Shown piece after piece: positions 21,473 through 33,196 of a DNA stretch of 64,000 bases. Source of the DNA: Sambucus nigra. Lineage: Eukaryota; Streptophyta; Magnoliopsida; Dipsacales; Adoxaceae. Position 1 is the first letter of the stretch. Every line of letters starts with the position of its first letter. Both the position numbers and the translations under genes were made by a program. Location of the stretch: contig OX422213.1 of the NCBI GenBank assembly GCA_949130495.1, forward strand, positions 52,214,284 to 52,278,283. Reading direction: 5' to 3'. The notes under the pieces were generated by a model. That model was not told where the DNA came from. It saw only the letters and a list, made by a program, of their open reading frames with translations, and searched no databases.

Positions 21473-23849
21473 GCAAAGTCCTGCAAACATCTTCCTGTGT
21501 CGCAGTTATGTCTCCCTCAAATAGAACATCAAGCCTAGTGCCCCTGTGGATGGACACCTAAAATGTTTTTAAAAATATTTTATAGCAAGGGTTTAGAACT
21601 CAAAACATTTTGAAAATATTTAGCAAGAGTTTATAACAGTTCAAAAATCAATTATTGATTACACATGTTAGGTTAACATACACTCTCTTGAGTTTTCCTC
21701 ACCTCTCAACTGTTGTGCACACCTAATGTTTTTACTTATCCCACCAAGCCATGCTACCCAAGCTAACTAGACATAAGTATCAAACTGGACTATTCGATAT
21801 CTATAAGTCCCCATACCACCCGTACAGTATTCTAATCGATTTAACATCTCTCGTATGTTGTATCATTATAAGAGACATTTCTCACATGTCCTCTTTTTAT
21901 AATTTAATTCGGTTTCTCTACTTAATTCGCTACTAGGTACATATCATATAATGGTCTACTATTACACACAAGTAGATTATTCGTACGGTATATATATTTC
22001 ACACAAAAATATACTATAAGTGTATACTTTGCTATAATGTTCCCATATCACACATTAAGGACTATTAGTTCGGATTGTCCCCTCGAACTTGGTTTGGAAT
22101 GTCTCATCGAACATGGTTCGAAATGTCTCATCGAACATAGTTTGGAATGTCTCATAAAACCTATCAATCAAGTATATAATAGGTATTCACTCCACCTATA
22201 ATTAAATCAGTAGGTATACACACAACTTGATAAATCATGCTTGTACGTAGTGTATTTCTCTCGAATACTCACCGTACATTTTTTTTTACGATTTACCTCA
22301 CTATCGTATGTATTTGAGTATTCACACACTTCTAAGGGTCCTAGTTACCCCTTTATTAATTTTAGAAGTTAAGTCTAACTTACCCTACTGGTATATACAT
22401 CAATTCATTCGATATTTCCATAATCCTTTATCTATCTCTCATATTATTTACGATATAGTTTAACCCAATTCATTCTCGTCTCAAAGACTAAATCATATCC
22501 TCACCTAGGCCTACTACAATATAATAAGTCCGTCATTATTATTTTAACAAAGTCCCAAAAGTTTCCACGACAATGATTTAGGGATTTAGGGATTTTAGGC
22601 CAAAAGGGAAAATTTTGAGTTTTCTTGTAAACTAAATCGATTCGCCCCTGGGTGAATCGATTCGAAATGGTTCAGTTTGTCTACTTAATCTTCTTCATGC
22701 ATTTTTCCACCATATTCATTTATGAAACTTACATTATACTATACCAAAATCACAACCAATTATTCCTAACCATTCCTACATGCATTAGGGTGATTTCTAA
22801 CGTTCTAAACATATCAAATCTTCACATAATTCAATCAAGAACGAATAAAAACACCAAACCTCTTCAAAGACCCTAGTTTTGTGTTCTTCCCGTGCATTCA
22901 TTCAGATTCCCAGTTTTAATTCATGTTAATGATCATGTCTCCTCTGATTATTAACCCTCTCCATATATTAAATCATGCTACATGCAAGCCCTACCCAATC
23001 ATGCATAAAAATCCAATCCTTTCTTCCAAGAATATTGATTTAATCATATCTAGACATTAAAACCCTACACATGGGTATTATAACTTCAAAAACATTGTCT
23101 TTAAACACTTACCTTAACATATGGGGTCTGATTTCCTGATGGTGATGATGGATTGCTGATCTTCTCTTCAAATCCACCCTCCTTAGATGATTGGGATGCA
23201 AGAACAAAGTCTAATTCTTCAAGAACACTCCCTTAAGCTTTGAGAAATGTTTCTCTCTTCTCTCTAATGGCCTCTCTTAAGATTTTTATGTTATTAACCC
23301 TAATCCCAATTTCTAATCATCAGATATATGACTCTAAATTTCGTAGGTCCCTTAACCTCTATTAATCAAATGACTAAAATGCCCTCCATAGGTGCCGGTT
23401 TGGTCTAAAATTGACCTGGGACCCAAACTATACCCCCGGGTATACTATACCGACTATTTCGACCTTTTTCGGAATCATTTGTGACCTCTAAATTATCATA
23501 CGAGTCACTAAATTTATATTTCCTATCTCAACCTCAATTTAGTCTTCACGCGACTCCCGGTTGAGATATAATCAAAAACGCCCATATCACTCACTATGAC
23601 GTAAGTCAATAATCCTCAATTATTTACTATTTACACTTAGTAAATTCATTCCATAATATTAATCAGTATCTATCTCTCGATTAATATCTAATAGTCACAT
23701 TTATTAATTAATCACATTAAATTACTCCACTCGCGTAATTTAAATAAAACGTATTTTCTCAATTAATTCCCAATAAATTTTTGAATTTATTTTCGAATAA
23801 TTTAAATTTCAAATACATAAGAATACAGGGTATTACACAAGATAGGGGA

Positions 23850-24312
23850 TCACATTATTGAGAATGCCATTCTAGATTTAGAAGCAAGCATGAACCTTAT
23901 GCCATACACAATGAACGAGAAACTAGGTTTGGAGGAGTTGAGACCGACTAAGATCACCCTATCCTTAGCCAACCGTTCCATTATAATCCCAAGATGTGTC
24001 GTTGAGGACATATTAATTAAAGTGGGAGACTTTGTCTTTCCCGTCGATTTTGTGTTTTTGGATAACCAACACATGCATAATCCTATTGCGCAAATTTCAG
24101 TTATTTTGGGTCGTCCCTTCATCGCCACGTTCGATGTCGTCATTAGGTGTTGTAGTGGCCAATTGAACCTAACCTTTGGGAACATGACTATGGGCCTTAA
24201 CTTGTTCAATCTGGCTAAACAACAACCCGATGATGATGAACCCATGGATGTCAATATGAGTGGTAGCACTGTCCAAGAGACTTTCGAGCATACTCATAGT
24301 GGTGACCTTTAG
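23850..24312 (+). pseudogene. Athila-type aspartic protease remnant
   Basis: An open 140-codon stretch from 23890 plus upstream codons. It carries an S-N/M-NLMPY motif, then L-L-LANRSI-IPRGVVEDI-like and FPVDFV-L sequence followed by ILGRPFIAT, the usual protease order in Athila/Tat elements. The catalytic DxG is degraded (L-E-A-S, about 23880). It is truncated at its 5' side by the LTR of element 0. Confidence 0.82.
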
Positions 24313-24444
24313 TGGCATGTCTCACCTTTTTTGGGTCCAAATTTGATATCACAACTCAATTGAAGAAGTCAATGCACTCCTCGACTTCGCCCCTGTCATG
24401 GAAGTAGAAATTGGAAATCTAAGCCCGAGCCACTCTCTTTCTCC

Positions 24445-25603
24445 ATGTCATCTATTCTGCCTTCAATTGAGAAAACTCTCAAGATTAAATTAAAACCACT
24501 CCCCAAAATGCTCGATTACAGGTTCTTAGGACCTTCTGACACCTTTCCTGTTATCATTGCGCATGACTTAGACAAAGAACAGAAAGGTAAGTTGTTTCAT
24601 GTTCTTAAAGAACACAAACAATCCATTGGATGGACCACAGCTGACATTAAAGGGATAAACCCGCCGATACGCATGCATAGGATAAACTTAGAATATAATG
24701 CTAAAAATTAAGATTAAGCACAATGTAGACTTAATCCCAATATAAAAGAGTTCCTTCTATCCGAGGTGCTCAAATTACTCGATGCGGGTATCATTTATCA
24801 CATCTCTAATAGCCAATGAGTGAGCCCGATTTAAGTTGTTTTAAGGAAATTATGAAGATGAATTAGTACCCACTAGGATTCAAACTGGTTGGTGCATGTG
24901 TAGAGATTATGGGAAGTTGAATGTCGTCATAAGGATGGATCACTTTCCTCTCCCTTTCATGGATCAAATTCTTGAGAGATTAGTCAGCCATCCATATTAC
25001 TATTTTCTTGGCAATTATTCAAACTATAATTAAATTCCCATCACTCATTAGGATCAAGAGAAAATCACATTCACTTGTTTATTTAGTACTTTTGCTTATC
25101 AATGCATCTTTAGGTTATTCAATGCACCCGCTACCTTTCAGCGGTGTATGACGAGTATATTTTCGGATATGGTGGAACGGTTTCTTAGAGTCTTTATGGA
25201 TGATTTTCCAATGTTTTAGTCTAGTTTTAATGAGTGCCTTCACCATCTCACCCTCGTTCTGAAAAGGTATAAGGAAAAGAATCTAGTGCTTAATTAGGAA
25301 AAGTGTCATTTCATGATTAAGTAAGGCATTGTGCTAGGTTGTGTCACTTCTGAAAAGGGTATCGAAGTTGATAAAGTTAAAATTTATCTCATTTCTAATC
25401 TCCCACCCCTGAAAATCGTGCGTGAAGTTCGATATTTCTTAGGACGCATCGATTTCTATCGGATATTTATTAGGGATTTTAGCAAAATATCTCGACCTTT
25501 ATGCAATATTCTTGCCAAGGACACACCCTTTAATTTCACCAATTATTGCCTTCAATACTTCGAAAGGCTAAAGAAGGAATTGACCTTCGTACCTATTATG
25601 TGA
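24445..25603 (+). pseudogene. Athila-type reverse transcriptase remnant
   Basis: An 88-codon open piece (24445-24711) matches the pre-RT linker (KPLPK-L-YRFLG, then HKQ-IGWT-ADIKGI-P). The palm region 24720-25240 is broken by many stops but keeps YGKLN, FLFNAPATFQRCM-like and VFMDDF (about 25188) motifs. The thumb continues at 25331-25603 with GIEVD-VK and RSFLG-like sequence. Non-functional. Confidence 0.82.
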
Positions 25604-25614
25604 CCTCCCAACTG

Positions 25615-25983
25615 GAGTCAGCCCTTTGAGATCATGAGTGATGCTTTCGATTATGCCCTAGGTGTGGTTCTTGGTTAGCATGATGAAAAAATTCCTCACA
25701 ACATATACTACGCCAGTAGGACTCTTAATGGTGCACAATTGAACTATTTCATGAGTGAAAAAGGTTTCCTCGTTGTTGTCTTCACGCTAAAGAAGTTTAG
25801 GTCTTAGTTGATAGGATCCAACGTTATCATTTTCATCGATCACTCGGCCATACAATACATTTTGTCTAAGAAGGATGCTAAGGCCCGACTCATTAGGTGG
25901 ATCATATTACTGCAAGAGTTTGACCTTGAAATTCGATATAAGAAAGGATGTGAGAATGTTATGGAAGATCACTTGTCTAGGTA
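25615..25983 (+). pseudogene. Athila-type RNase H remnant
   Basis: Continues from the RT thumb. It shows MSDAFDYALGVVLG, then YYASRTLNGAQLNY and a closing [23 protein letters not shown] pattern ending ENV-EDHLSR. In-frame TAG codons lie near 25676 and 25805. Function would be removal of genomic RNA during reverse transcription. Confidence 0.8.
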
Positions 25984-26005
25984 AACCATTGATTCATATG
26001 ATAAC

Positions 26006-27300
26006 ATGTTGCCACTCAATGACTCCTTCCCTGATGAGCAACTGATGCTTGTCTCTCAGCTTGCGTGGTTTGCCAATATTGTGAATTATCTTGTGACGGG
26101 TGAGATGCCCATGCATTGGCCTAAACAAGATCGTTCCAAATTTATTAAGAAAGCTAAGCATTTCTTTTGGGACGAACCATACTTCTTTAGGCATTGTCCC
26201 GATCAAATCATTCATAACTGCATCCCCGATCACGATATTCAAAGCATAATCTCTTTCTACTATGACCAAGCATGTGGAGGTCATTTCGATACCAAGAAAA
26301 CTGTTGTGAAGATTTTATAGTGTGAATTTTATTGGCTCACCATTTTTATGACTTGAACGATTATAGTAGGAGTTGTGACTGATGCCAAAGGTTAGGATAA
26401 ATCACATATAGTAACATGATGCCCTTAAATCCCATTCTAATCATTAAGGTTTTTTACTGTTGGGGCATCGATTTCATAAGTCCAATCTTGAACTCTTACA
26501 ATAATCTTTAAATCCTTTTAGCGGTTGATGATGTGTCTAAGTGGGTAGAAGCTATACTGAGTAGGATGAATTACCTCCATATGGTAGTCAAATTCATTCA
26601 AGAAAACATTTTCTCCCATTTGAGTACGCCTCGAGCCATCATTAGTGATTAGGGAACCCATTTATGTAATTGATCCTTCGAGAGTCTCATGAAAAAGTAC
26701 TCAGTCACGCACAAAGTATGATGTTATTATCACCCTCAAACCAGTGATCAAGTCAAAGTTTCCAATAGACAGATCACACAAATTATCGAGAAAACAATGA
26801 ATTCGCATCGAAAAGATTGGTCCTTATGGTTATTAAATGCAATGTGGGTTTATTGCATTGCCTACAAAACACCACTTGGTATAGGCTTGTCTATGAAAAA
26901 ATCTGTCATATTCTGATAGAGTTAGAGCACAAAGTTTATTGGGCCATTAAGACTCTCAATTGTGATTTTCCTATTACGAGAGAGGTTCGAAAAATCCAAA
27001 TCAGTGAGTTGAAAGAGATTAAGAATGATGCATACGAGAACACAAAATCATACAAAGAGAAAATATAATGTTTCATGACAAGTTCATCCAAATAAAGTCA
27101 TTCGAACCTGGATAAAAAGTTCTCTTCTACAACTCTAGGTTTCTTCTCTTTCCTGGTAAGTTGTGGTCTATATGGTCCTGTCCCATTGTCATTAGGACAA
27201 TCTACCCACAGAGAGCGGTTGAGATAGAGAAAGCTAAAGATGGTCAAATTTTCAAAGTAAATCGTCAAAAGTTGAAGTCATATCTGGAATTGCGAGATCG
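26006..27300 (+). pseudogene. Athila-type integrase remnant
   Basis: The N-terminal part (26006-26320) is open for 104 codons, covering the usual WFAD-NYL and FWDEPYLF-like region and part of the HHCC domain. The core (26450-26830) is riddled with stops but retains WGIDF-P, AVDDVSKWVEA, AIISD-GTH and YHPQTSDQ-type motifs. The C-terminal AVEIEKAKDGQ-FKVN motif is at about 27200-27290. Confidence 0.78.
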
Positions 27301-28885
27301 GGAACTTAAAGGTATTCTTCTCCAAAACCCGATACGATCATTGTTGTTGTATCATAGTTTTGTTTTTGTTTTTGTGCTTTTTCGAAAATGTGAGTTGGAG
27401 AAATTATCACATTGCGGTAATATCTTTAATAATATTTCTTTCTTTTTCAATTTGTCTTTTACATTTAGGGCAATGTAGAAAGGTTTGGGGGTGTTGAGGT
27501 CATTTTTCTCCATATAAAAACACTCAAAAATTCAAAAAAAAAAAACCAAAAAGATTTTCAATATAATTGAGTTTTAAAATTATTTCTTAATATAGAATTA
27601 ATTCAAAAATCTCTCAACTTATAAAATTTTGACACTTACCCATATAATATGATCAAAAATGGATATTGAGGCAAAAGTTAATATGTTTATCAAATAAATG
27701 TGAAGATTTTAACTTGGTGAAATTTTTGTGTTATTCGTCATTTTTCATAACTTTAAATCATAAGAGTAAGAATAAGTCAAACTTTCCTTCATATATAAAT
27801 TCATAATGATCATAAATTATTTGTTTTGTTCAATTACTGAAAATAGACATAAATTAACTTAAACAGAGAAAGGAGATTAGGCCATCGTCTTGAAAACTTG
27901 AAATTTAAGCCTAAACCAACCTTTTTATATTATTCCGTTGTAAGCCCATTTACATCAAAAGGAAAAACAAGTCTTTTATTGAAAACCCAAAAAAAAATCC
28001 ATATCCAATTTTTGAGAATATCAGGGTAAAATTACGGTAAGAAAAAAGCCAAAAGACAAATGTTCGCATGAATAATGTGTGAAAAGAAAGGAAAAAAAGA
28101 GGAAGAAAGAAAGGATGAGAAGAAAATAAAAAGGAAAAGAAAAGAAAATGTAGGTTATAAAAAGTGCCTAAAAAGTCAAAATACCGAAAAACCTCTATAT
28201 TCTTAGAAAATTTTGAAACTTCAAAAGTCGTTCTTTCTAGCCTTAACTTGAGTAATACAATAGAAAGAAAGTCTTAATTGATCTCAAGCAAAGTTAATTA
28301 TAGTGTGGAGAGAAGATAAATAGAATTTATGGTGTGATTCAAAATTTATAAAAAGTAATCGATTTTTCGTTCTTGAGATCATAGTCATTTGTTATAAAAA
28401 GTCCGTTTTCACCATGTATATGTGAAATTTGATCATTAATTTACTCTTTTATTCACATATATCGAGAATAATTAACCATATTCGAGTGTCCAATTGTGAG
28501 TGCATCCCATGATAATTTGAATCAAAATGAACTTTCGAATAAGAAACGTACGGATCAAGTCTTTTGAAATGGACAGTTATATTGGTTATACACCCACGCA
28601 CAATAAGTTGAGATTGAAAGTGAATTTTTACTATATTTATGAAATTTGCATTTAAGACTTGATTATATTACTTTGGTGTCTTTTGTAAATTGAGATAAAT
28701 TTTGAATTTTGTGGATATATTCACTGCAAATACTTACAAGGAAAAACTCATTCACTAGGGCAACATAGGATTTAATGGATTGTTACATATGTTAAGTGCA
28801 CTTGTTATTCCTACGAAAGTGAGTGAGATTTATAAAAATTTAGTTTTGCTCGAGGACTAACAAAGTTTCGGTTTGGGAGCATTTT
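27300..28885 (+). other. Non-coding 3' region of the Athila element
   Basis: About 1.6 kb of AT-rich sequence between integrase and 3' LTR; no coding similarity seen. A TTTGGGGGTG tract at 27484-27493 resembles purine tracts of this lineage, and GGTTTGGGAGC at about 28872-28882 may be the true polypurine tract. Confidence 0.55.
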
Positions 28886-30300
28886 ACAAGTACATTATTT
28901 TGTAATAATTATGACCAAATTTAAGCTTTGTTAGTCCCATTGTATCATCATGCTTTTACATTCGTATTTGCTATTTAGAAGAAAAATGCAAGTTTAAAAA
29001 TAATGCGAATTAAAAATACAATTTTAATAATTTCAAGGGATGAAACTATAATTTCATAAACTTTATGGGCCTAAAATTAATTTTAAATATTTATCTAGGA
29101 AATATGGAGTTCTCCCTGATATTTGGTTTAATCCGAGCTAAAATGAGCGAGATATGAATTTTGGGGACTAAAATGCAAAAAGGGGTAATTTTATCATTTT
29201 CAAAAATATTGTGGAACTAAATTTAAAATAATTATTTTTATTTTGAATTTTTAAATGTGCGTCGGGAGTTTGAAGAACAAAGGAGTTAGTGTGCAAAAAT
29301 TGGTAAGGATATATCGTGACATGACACAGTCGACACAGCGGTACAAAAAACTGTTTATAAATTCGCTCGAGTGTCCGTTGAGGTCGTGCCATAACTTTTT
29401 GAAAAGGTCTTTAAAAGACACAACTTGTAGTTTGGGCAGATCTCAAAATATGAACCTTTGAAGGTGAAAAATCAGTTTGAAAAATCTGCCATTAATAGTG
29501 ATGAAAATACAAGGAAAAAAATGGGAAAAAAAAACAAAAAAAAATCTTTATTTTTCTCCTACATGCACCCCAAAGCTACCCCCTTTCCTTCTTTTCCTCC
29601 CACATTCACATCAAAGCTTAACCTTCTTATCCATAATTTAAGGAAACTTTTCCAAAAAAAAAAAAAGTTTCACCAAATCAAAATTCTTTTTATCATATTT
29701 TCACATGTAAAAGGAGTTCATTACACAAGAGATGAAAGAAAACTTGGAAGGAACAATTGGAGAGAAAGTTTGGGAGAAATTTTTTTGAGTTAATTTTTAG
29801 GAGCACCAAAAATATTATACTTTGTATTTTTATTTTTGAGTGTTTGTGATATAATTTGTGTGCAAATTTGGAAGGAGATGTTTTGTATTGGCATCCAAAT
29901 ATTGAGACTCCACTTTTGTAAGTTGATTTTTAATGACAATTATTATTTCATCTTGCAATATTGGTTGTATAATTATGATGCTAGCTTAAATTAATTACTA
30001 GGATTATGTGAAATTTGCCATGATTACTTAATGCATGTTTTAATTAGTTCTAATCCGCTTAAATTTCCTACTTGTTCTAAAAACGTTTAAAAAAATCGGT
30101 ATTCATTAAAATATTCACGAGAGTGATATTTAAAATCCTTAATATTAATTTCAAAATTCATATTTTTTTTATTTTGTGTGTTTATGTTTGATGGATTATG
30201 CTTACGTTAAGTCGTTTGATAGTTCATGTTTACGTTTGACATTTAATGTTCATCATTTAATGTTTAGGAGTGAGTTTCAAACTTTTTTAAGGGAATAAAA
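28886..30300 (+). repeat. Probable 3' LTR of the Athila element
   Basis: A non-coding AT-rich stretch after the putative polypurine tract with an oligopyrimidine-rich segment near 29560-29700, as is usual in Athila LTRs. The ends are not defined: no second copy is in the window. 'attttTGGC' at about 30301 resembles the start of an Athila primer-binding site but is too degraded to trust. The ORF at 29458 is not supported. Confidence 0.4.
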
Positions 30301-31260
30301 TTTTTGGCATCTGAAAAAAGAGAGAGATATAAAATATTTCATTTGAACTTTAATATTTTCATCTTTCAAAATTTACGCGACGAGATTCGGTAAAATTTTA
30401 AGAATCTATGCACCCTATTCAAACCATGATATTGTTCAAGTGTTATCATGTCAGTATCAAGACTCGAATATCATCCTTGGTCATGTTCAATATTTTCCTG
30501 AAGTATCGGTACAATCTTTCGTAAACTATCGAACAAGTTCCTGAATCATCATACAATAAACTAGGATGTCGGCATGATTATTTTTAAATATCGGTAGAGA
30601 GAAGCTAATTTTTATTTAATCAAAAGGTTAATTTCTACATACTTAATTGAAATTCCTTTTTCAGTGATGATTATTATATTTATATATGGGTCAACTATTC
30701 AACTCACTCTTTAGTCTTAATGATATTAATTAAATGGAATAAATTTCTAGGGCTGAAATTGTTATAGGACATTGTTCTAACTTAAGGGGATACCCTTTTT
30801 TTACCCTCAATTCTCATCTATATAATCGTGATGCGATTGATTTCTCATGTCATTTTGATTAGAATCTATGCACCCTATGAAAACCAACTCGAATCTCATC
30901 CTTGGTCATGTTCAATACTTTCATGAAGTACTGGTAAAATCTTTTTTGAACTATCGAACAAGTTCCCGAACTATCATACTGGTTCCCGTATTCAAGGTAA
31001 ACTATTAAGATTGTACTCGCAACCTTACCAATAGGATGTCAACCCTCGTATCTTGGTTGTGAACGATTTAATCATGCTAGAACCAAAATTCTGATCATCT
31101 ATGCCCATACCAGAATTCCTACTGAGCATAATTAACCAACATTACGATATATTTACAAACAAATATAAAGCATTTCTACAATCATGATTTTCTATTTCAA
31201 ATGGGTTATGATGAACGATTATGATAAAAGAGTACATAAACATCATAAACATGGTTTTAA
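30300..31260. repeat. LTR-like repeats of a Ty1/copia-type element
   Basis: 'agaatctatgcaccctat' and about 125 following bases occur at 30404 and again at 30862. Between them, 30541-30862 is a ~290-bp sequence that reappears inverted at 61905-62195. It contains a TATA-like CTATATAATCG near 30820. The extent and parent element are uncertain. There is no coding sequence. Confidence 0.55.
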
Positions 31261-32348
31261 GAATAAAATCCCAATAATCTCCCACTTAGTCTTAAAGTCA
31301 TGTTCCTAAACACTTAAAACCCAAACCATCTACACGTTGGACGAAGTCCTTCTTAATGTATAAAGATTAGGTGAAACCTACACTCTTATGTGCCTTACTC
31401 CTTTATGGTCTTGGGCCCTTGCAAAAGAAGAACCACTCCCATGTCCTTTATGAAGTTCCCTAGTCATACAGCAACCTTCGTTTCATAATCATGCAACACA
31501 TTTGGATCCCACGGTGGAATCAACAATACATGATTTCATGATACTCCTCCATCCAATGGCTAAAATTACTAGAATGTAACACATTTTTAAAAGTAGAATC
31601 ATCAAAAACCTTATCTAACTAAAAATTATAGTCTATGTACCGCGAGGTACTAGACTATGCACAACATAGAATTCATGAGGCTGCCCACAACCGAACATTA
31701 GGTTTATTCCTCATATCCTTTATCTAATAAAGTGTCACGTGACATTGATACTTAGATAGAAAGATTCCATGTTCGAAAAGGATAAACCTTTTATTGTAAT
31801 ATAATATGCTAAACTATGTGGACATAAAATTTGATATAAATAACTTGTCATAAGCCGAACATCCTATATATCCACGATCTAACAAAAGCTTGATCCCTAG
31901 GATGTAACCGTCTTGTCCTAAATAATTGATATCAAATCACTTAGACAACCACACCCTTATATAAGACAATACACCCACCTCATTCTCAATTAGTAGAATA
32001 TCATCCAAACAATGTACCAAAAATACCACCCCATTTTTATCATACTTCTTATACACACAAGTTATATCCAACGCATTGATCAAAACCAAAATAATTGATT
32101 TCTCAATCAAAATGGATGTTCTCAATACAACGATGATTGATTAAGTCCATAAATGATCTCTTAAGCTTGCGTATTTTGCTATGAAAAAGAATCCCGATAG
32201 ACTTCAGCATGGCTATTGACTAGAATATTTACTCATAGTCAATCCTTTATCTTTCTGACTAAACTTTTCGTAATAAGCCTTGTCTTGAAAGTTTGCATCT
32301 TCCCATCCATCCATCTTTTTCTCAATGTACGTCCATTTGCACACAATG
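31261..32348 (-). pseudogene. Ty1/copia reverse transcriptase and 3' region, left fragment
   Basis: Minus strand. KPIVCKW (just below 32353) and LDDILLIENEVGVLS with WLSK (31937-32125) are the start and catalytic region of a copia RT. The second catalytic Asp pair is preserved as DD. An AAGTGGGAGATTATTGG stretch (about 31290-31273) is a typical copia polypurine tract. The RT is split at GIKP|IVCKW by the Tat element; the other half lies at 60636. Several stops make it non-functional. Confidence 0.82.
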
Positions 32349-32353
32349 GGTTT

Positions 32354-32783
32354 TGTGGTGACAAGAATTCTCAACACAAATTGTAAGCAAATAGAATCAC
32401 CAGAAAAATAAAGAGCAAGAATAAGAATAATCACAATTACACACAATGCAAGATGTACGTGATTCGGCAAATTTCCTACGTCCATGGTGGTGCTCTCAGT
32501 TTGTATTTCTCTTTTCTCCAGAGGAGTATTTTTTTATACATGCCCTTTACCCCGGGCCAGGGGTACAATATATACAGGTAGACTTTGGAGCGTGGGGGTG
32601 TTGGGCACTCCCACGTTAGCCCACTATCCCTAGATTATCTCATGAGAGATTTTAGGAACAGGATGGGTCATTGCTAACTAACTGTCTTTGAAGCTTTGGA
32701 GTTTGGGTCGGGCTCTCCCTATTTTCAATAGGGCTCAGTCCGACTACTTCTTTGGGCATACAAAAATGGACGAGGTACCCACA
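32354..32783 (-). repeat. 3' LTR of the Tat element
   Basis: 430 bp, minus-strand start TGTGGGTACC and end CTTGTCACCACA. Compared with the 5' LTR it has about 20 extra bases around 32560 and scattered substitutions, so the insertion is not recent. The 5-bp duplication ggttt borders its left side. Confidence 0.9.
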
Positions 32784-32970
32784 ATTGCCCCTAAAAATTT
32801 TGGGTCACAATTTGGGCTCAATAATTTTAAATAATAGTTCTGATGCCACTTTTGTGAATTGAGTGAAGCTTCGGGGAGTGAAAGGTCTTCTCCTAAGAGA
32901 TTTGCAGATCTACTTCGTTCTCTGTGCGGCATCATCAAGAGGGTTGAAAAATATTTGAAGAAGCCTTTTC

Positions 32971-32978
32971 TGACGTCA
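32971..32978 (+). promoter_or_regulatory. TGACGTCA palindrome upstream of the antisense gene
   Basis: A perfect CRE/as-1-type bZIP binding palindrome lies 226 bp before the ATG of the antisense gene. It is a plausible promoter element, but an 8-base match alone is weak. Confidence 0.35.
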
Positions 32979-33196
32979 CTTCACAAGTTTGAAACTCTCG
33001 AGATGTCTTTCTCTCCTTAGTGCATCTTCTCGCTTCCAGGTCTTACCCTTCGTCTTCGAGATTTTCCTTGTTTTTCCATCTTCCTTGCTTGTGGCCTCGC
33101 ATCATCTCAGGCTGATTCTTACTTCGTAAGTCTTCCAAACTTCTTCTCCTTTCTTTACTGTTGAAATTTCTTTTCTATCACTACTAGGGTTTTTCA

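Larger units (their letters stand above)
11685..23837 (-). mobile_element. Element 0: decayed Tekay-like Ty3/gypsy element, host of several insertions
   Basis: Pieces in one order and orientation are RT (11685-12264), RT/protease/gag (15146-16740), gag N-terminus (18241-18647), primer-binding site and 5' LTR (18841-23837 with a solo LTR inside). Removing the inserts restores co-linearity with element 4. RNase H, integrase and the 3' LTR lie left of the window. The right flank interrupts an Athila protease at 23838; caaga is the expected target duplication but the left copy is not visible. Confidence 0.85.
18841..23837 (-). repeat. 5' LTR of element 0, split by a solo LTR
   Basis: Two pieces, 18841-19243 and 21478-23837, give about 2.76 kb once the insert is removed. 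The minus-strand start is TGTAATACCCTG and the end GGTTATCACA. It shows the U3 block (about 23500-23448), a strong donor consensus (TTAAG|GTAAGT, exon end 23113) and two AATCGATT palindromes (22634-22664). It is related to, but clearly diverged from, the LTR of element 1. Confidence 0.85.
23838..30300 (+). mobile_element. Decayed Athila-type Ty3/gypsy element (3' part)
   Basis: Plus-strand protease, reverse transcriptase, RNase H and integrase remnants occur in order, followed by a long non-coding 3' region and a probable 3' LTR. The gag half lies left of the window, displaced by element 0, which cuts into the protease at 23838. Motifs such as VFMDDF in RT and AVEI-DGQ-FKVN-LK-YL at the integrase end are typical of the Athila/Tat branch. 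Stops and frameshifts are abundant; it is the oldest layer of the left nest. Confidence 0.82.

Noticed and set aside
29458..29793. 111-codon Lys-rich plus ORF
   Set aside because: A-rich and low complexity within a presumed LTR; no domain and no homolog in the window.
30297..30320. attttTGGCATCTG as an Athila primer-binding site after an LTR, implying tandem elements
   Set aside because: Only TGGC and flanking T-run match; no gag follows. Noted as possible but unsupported.
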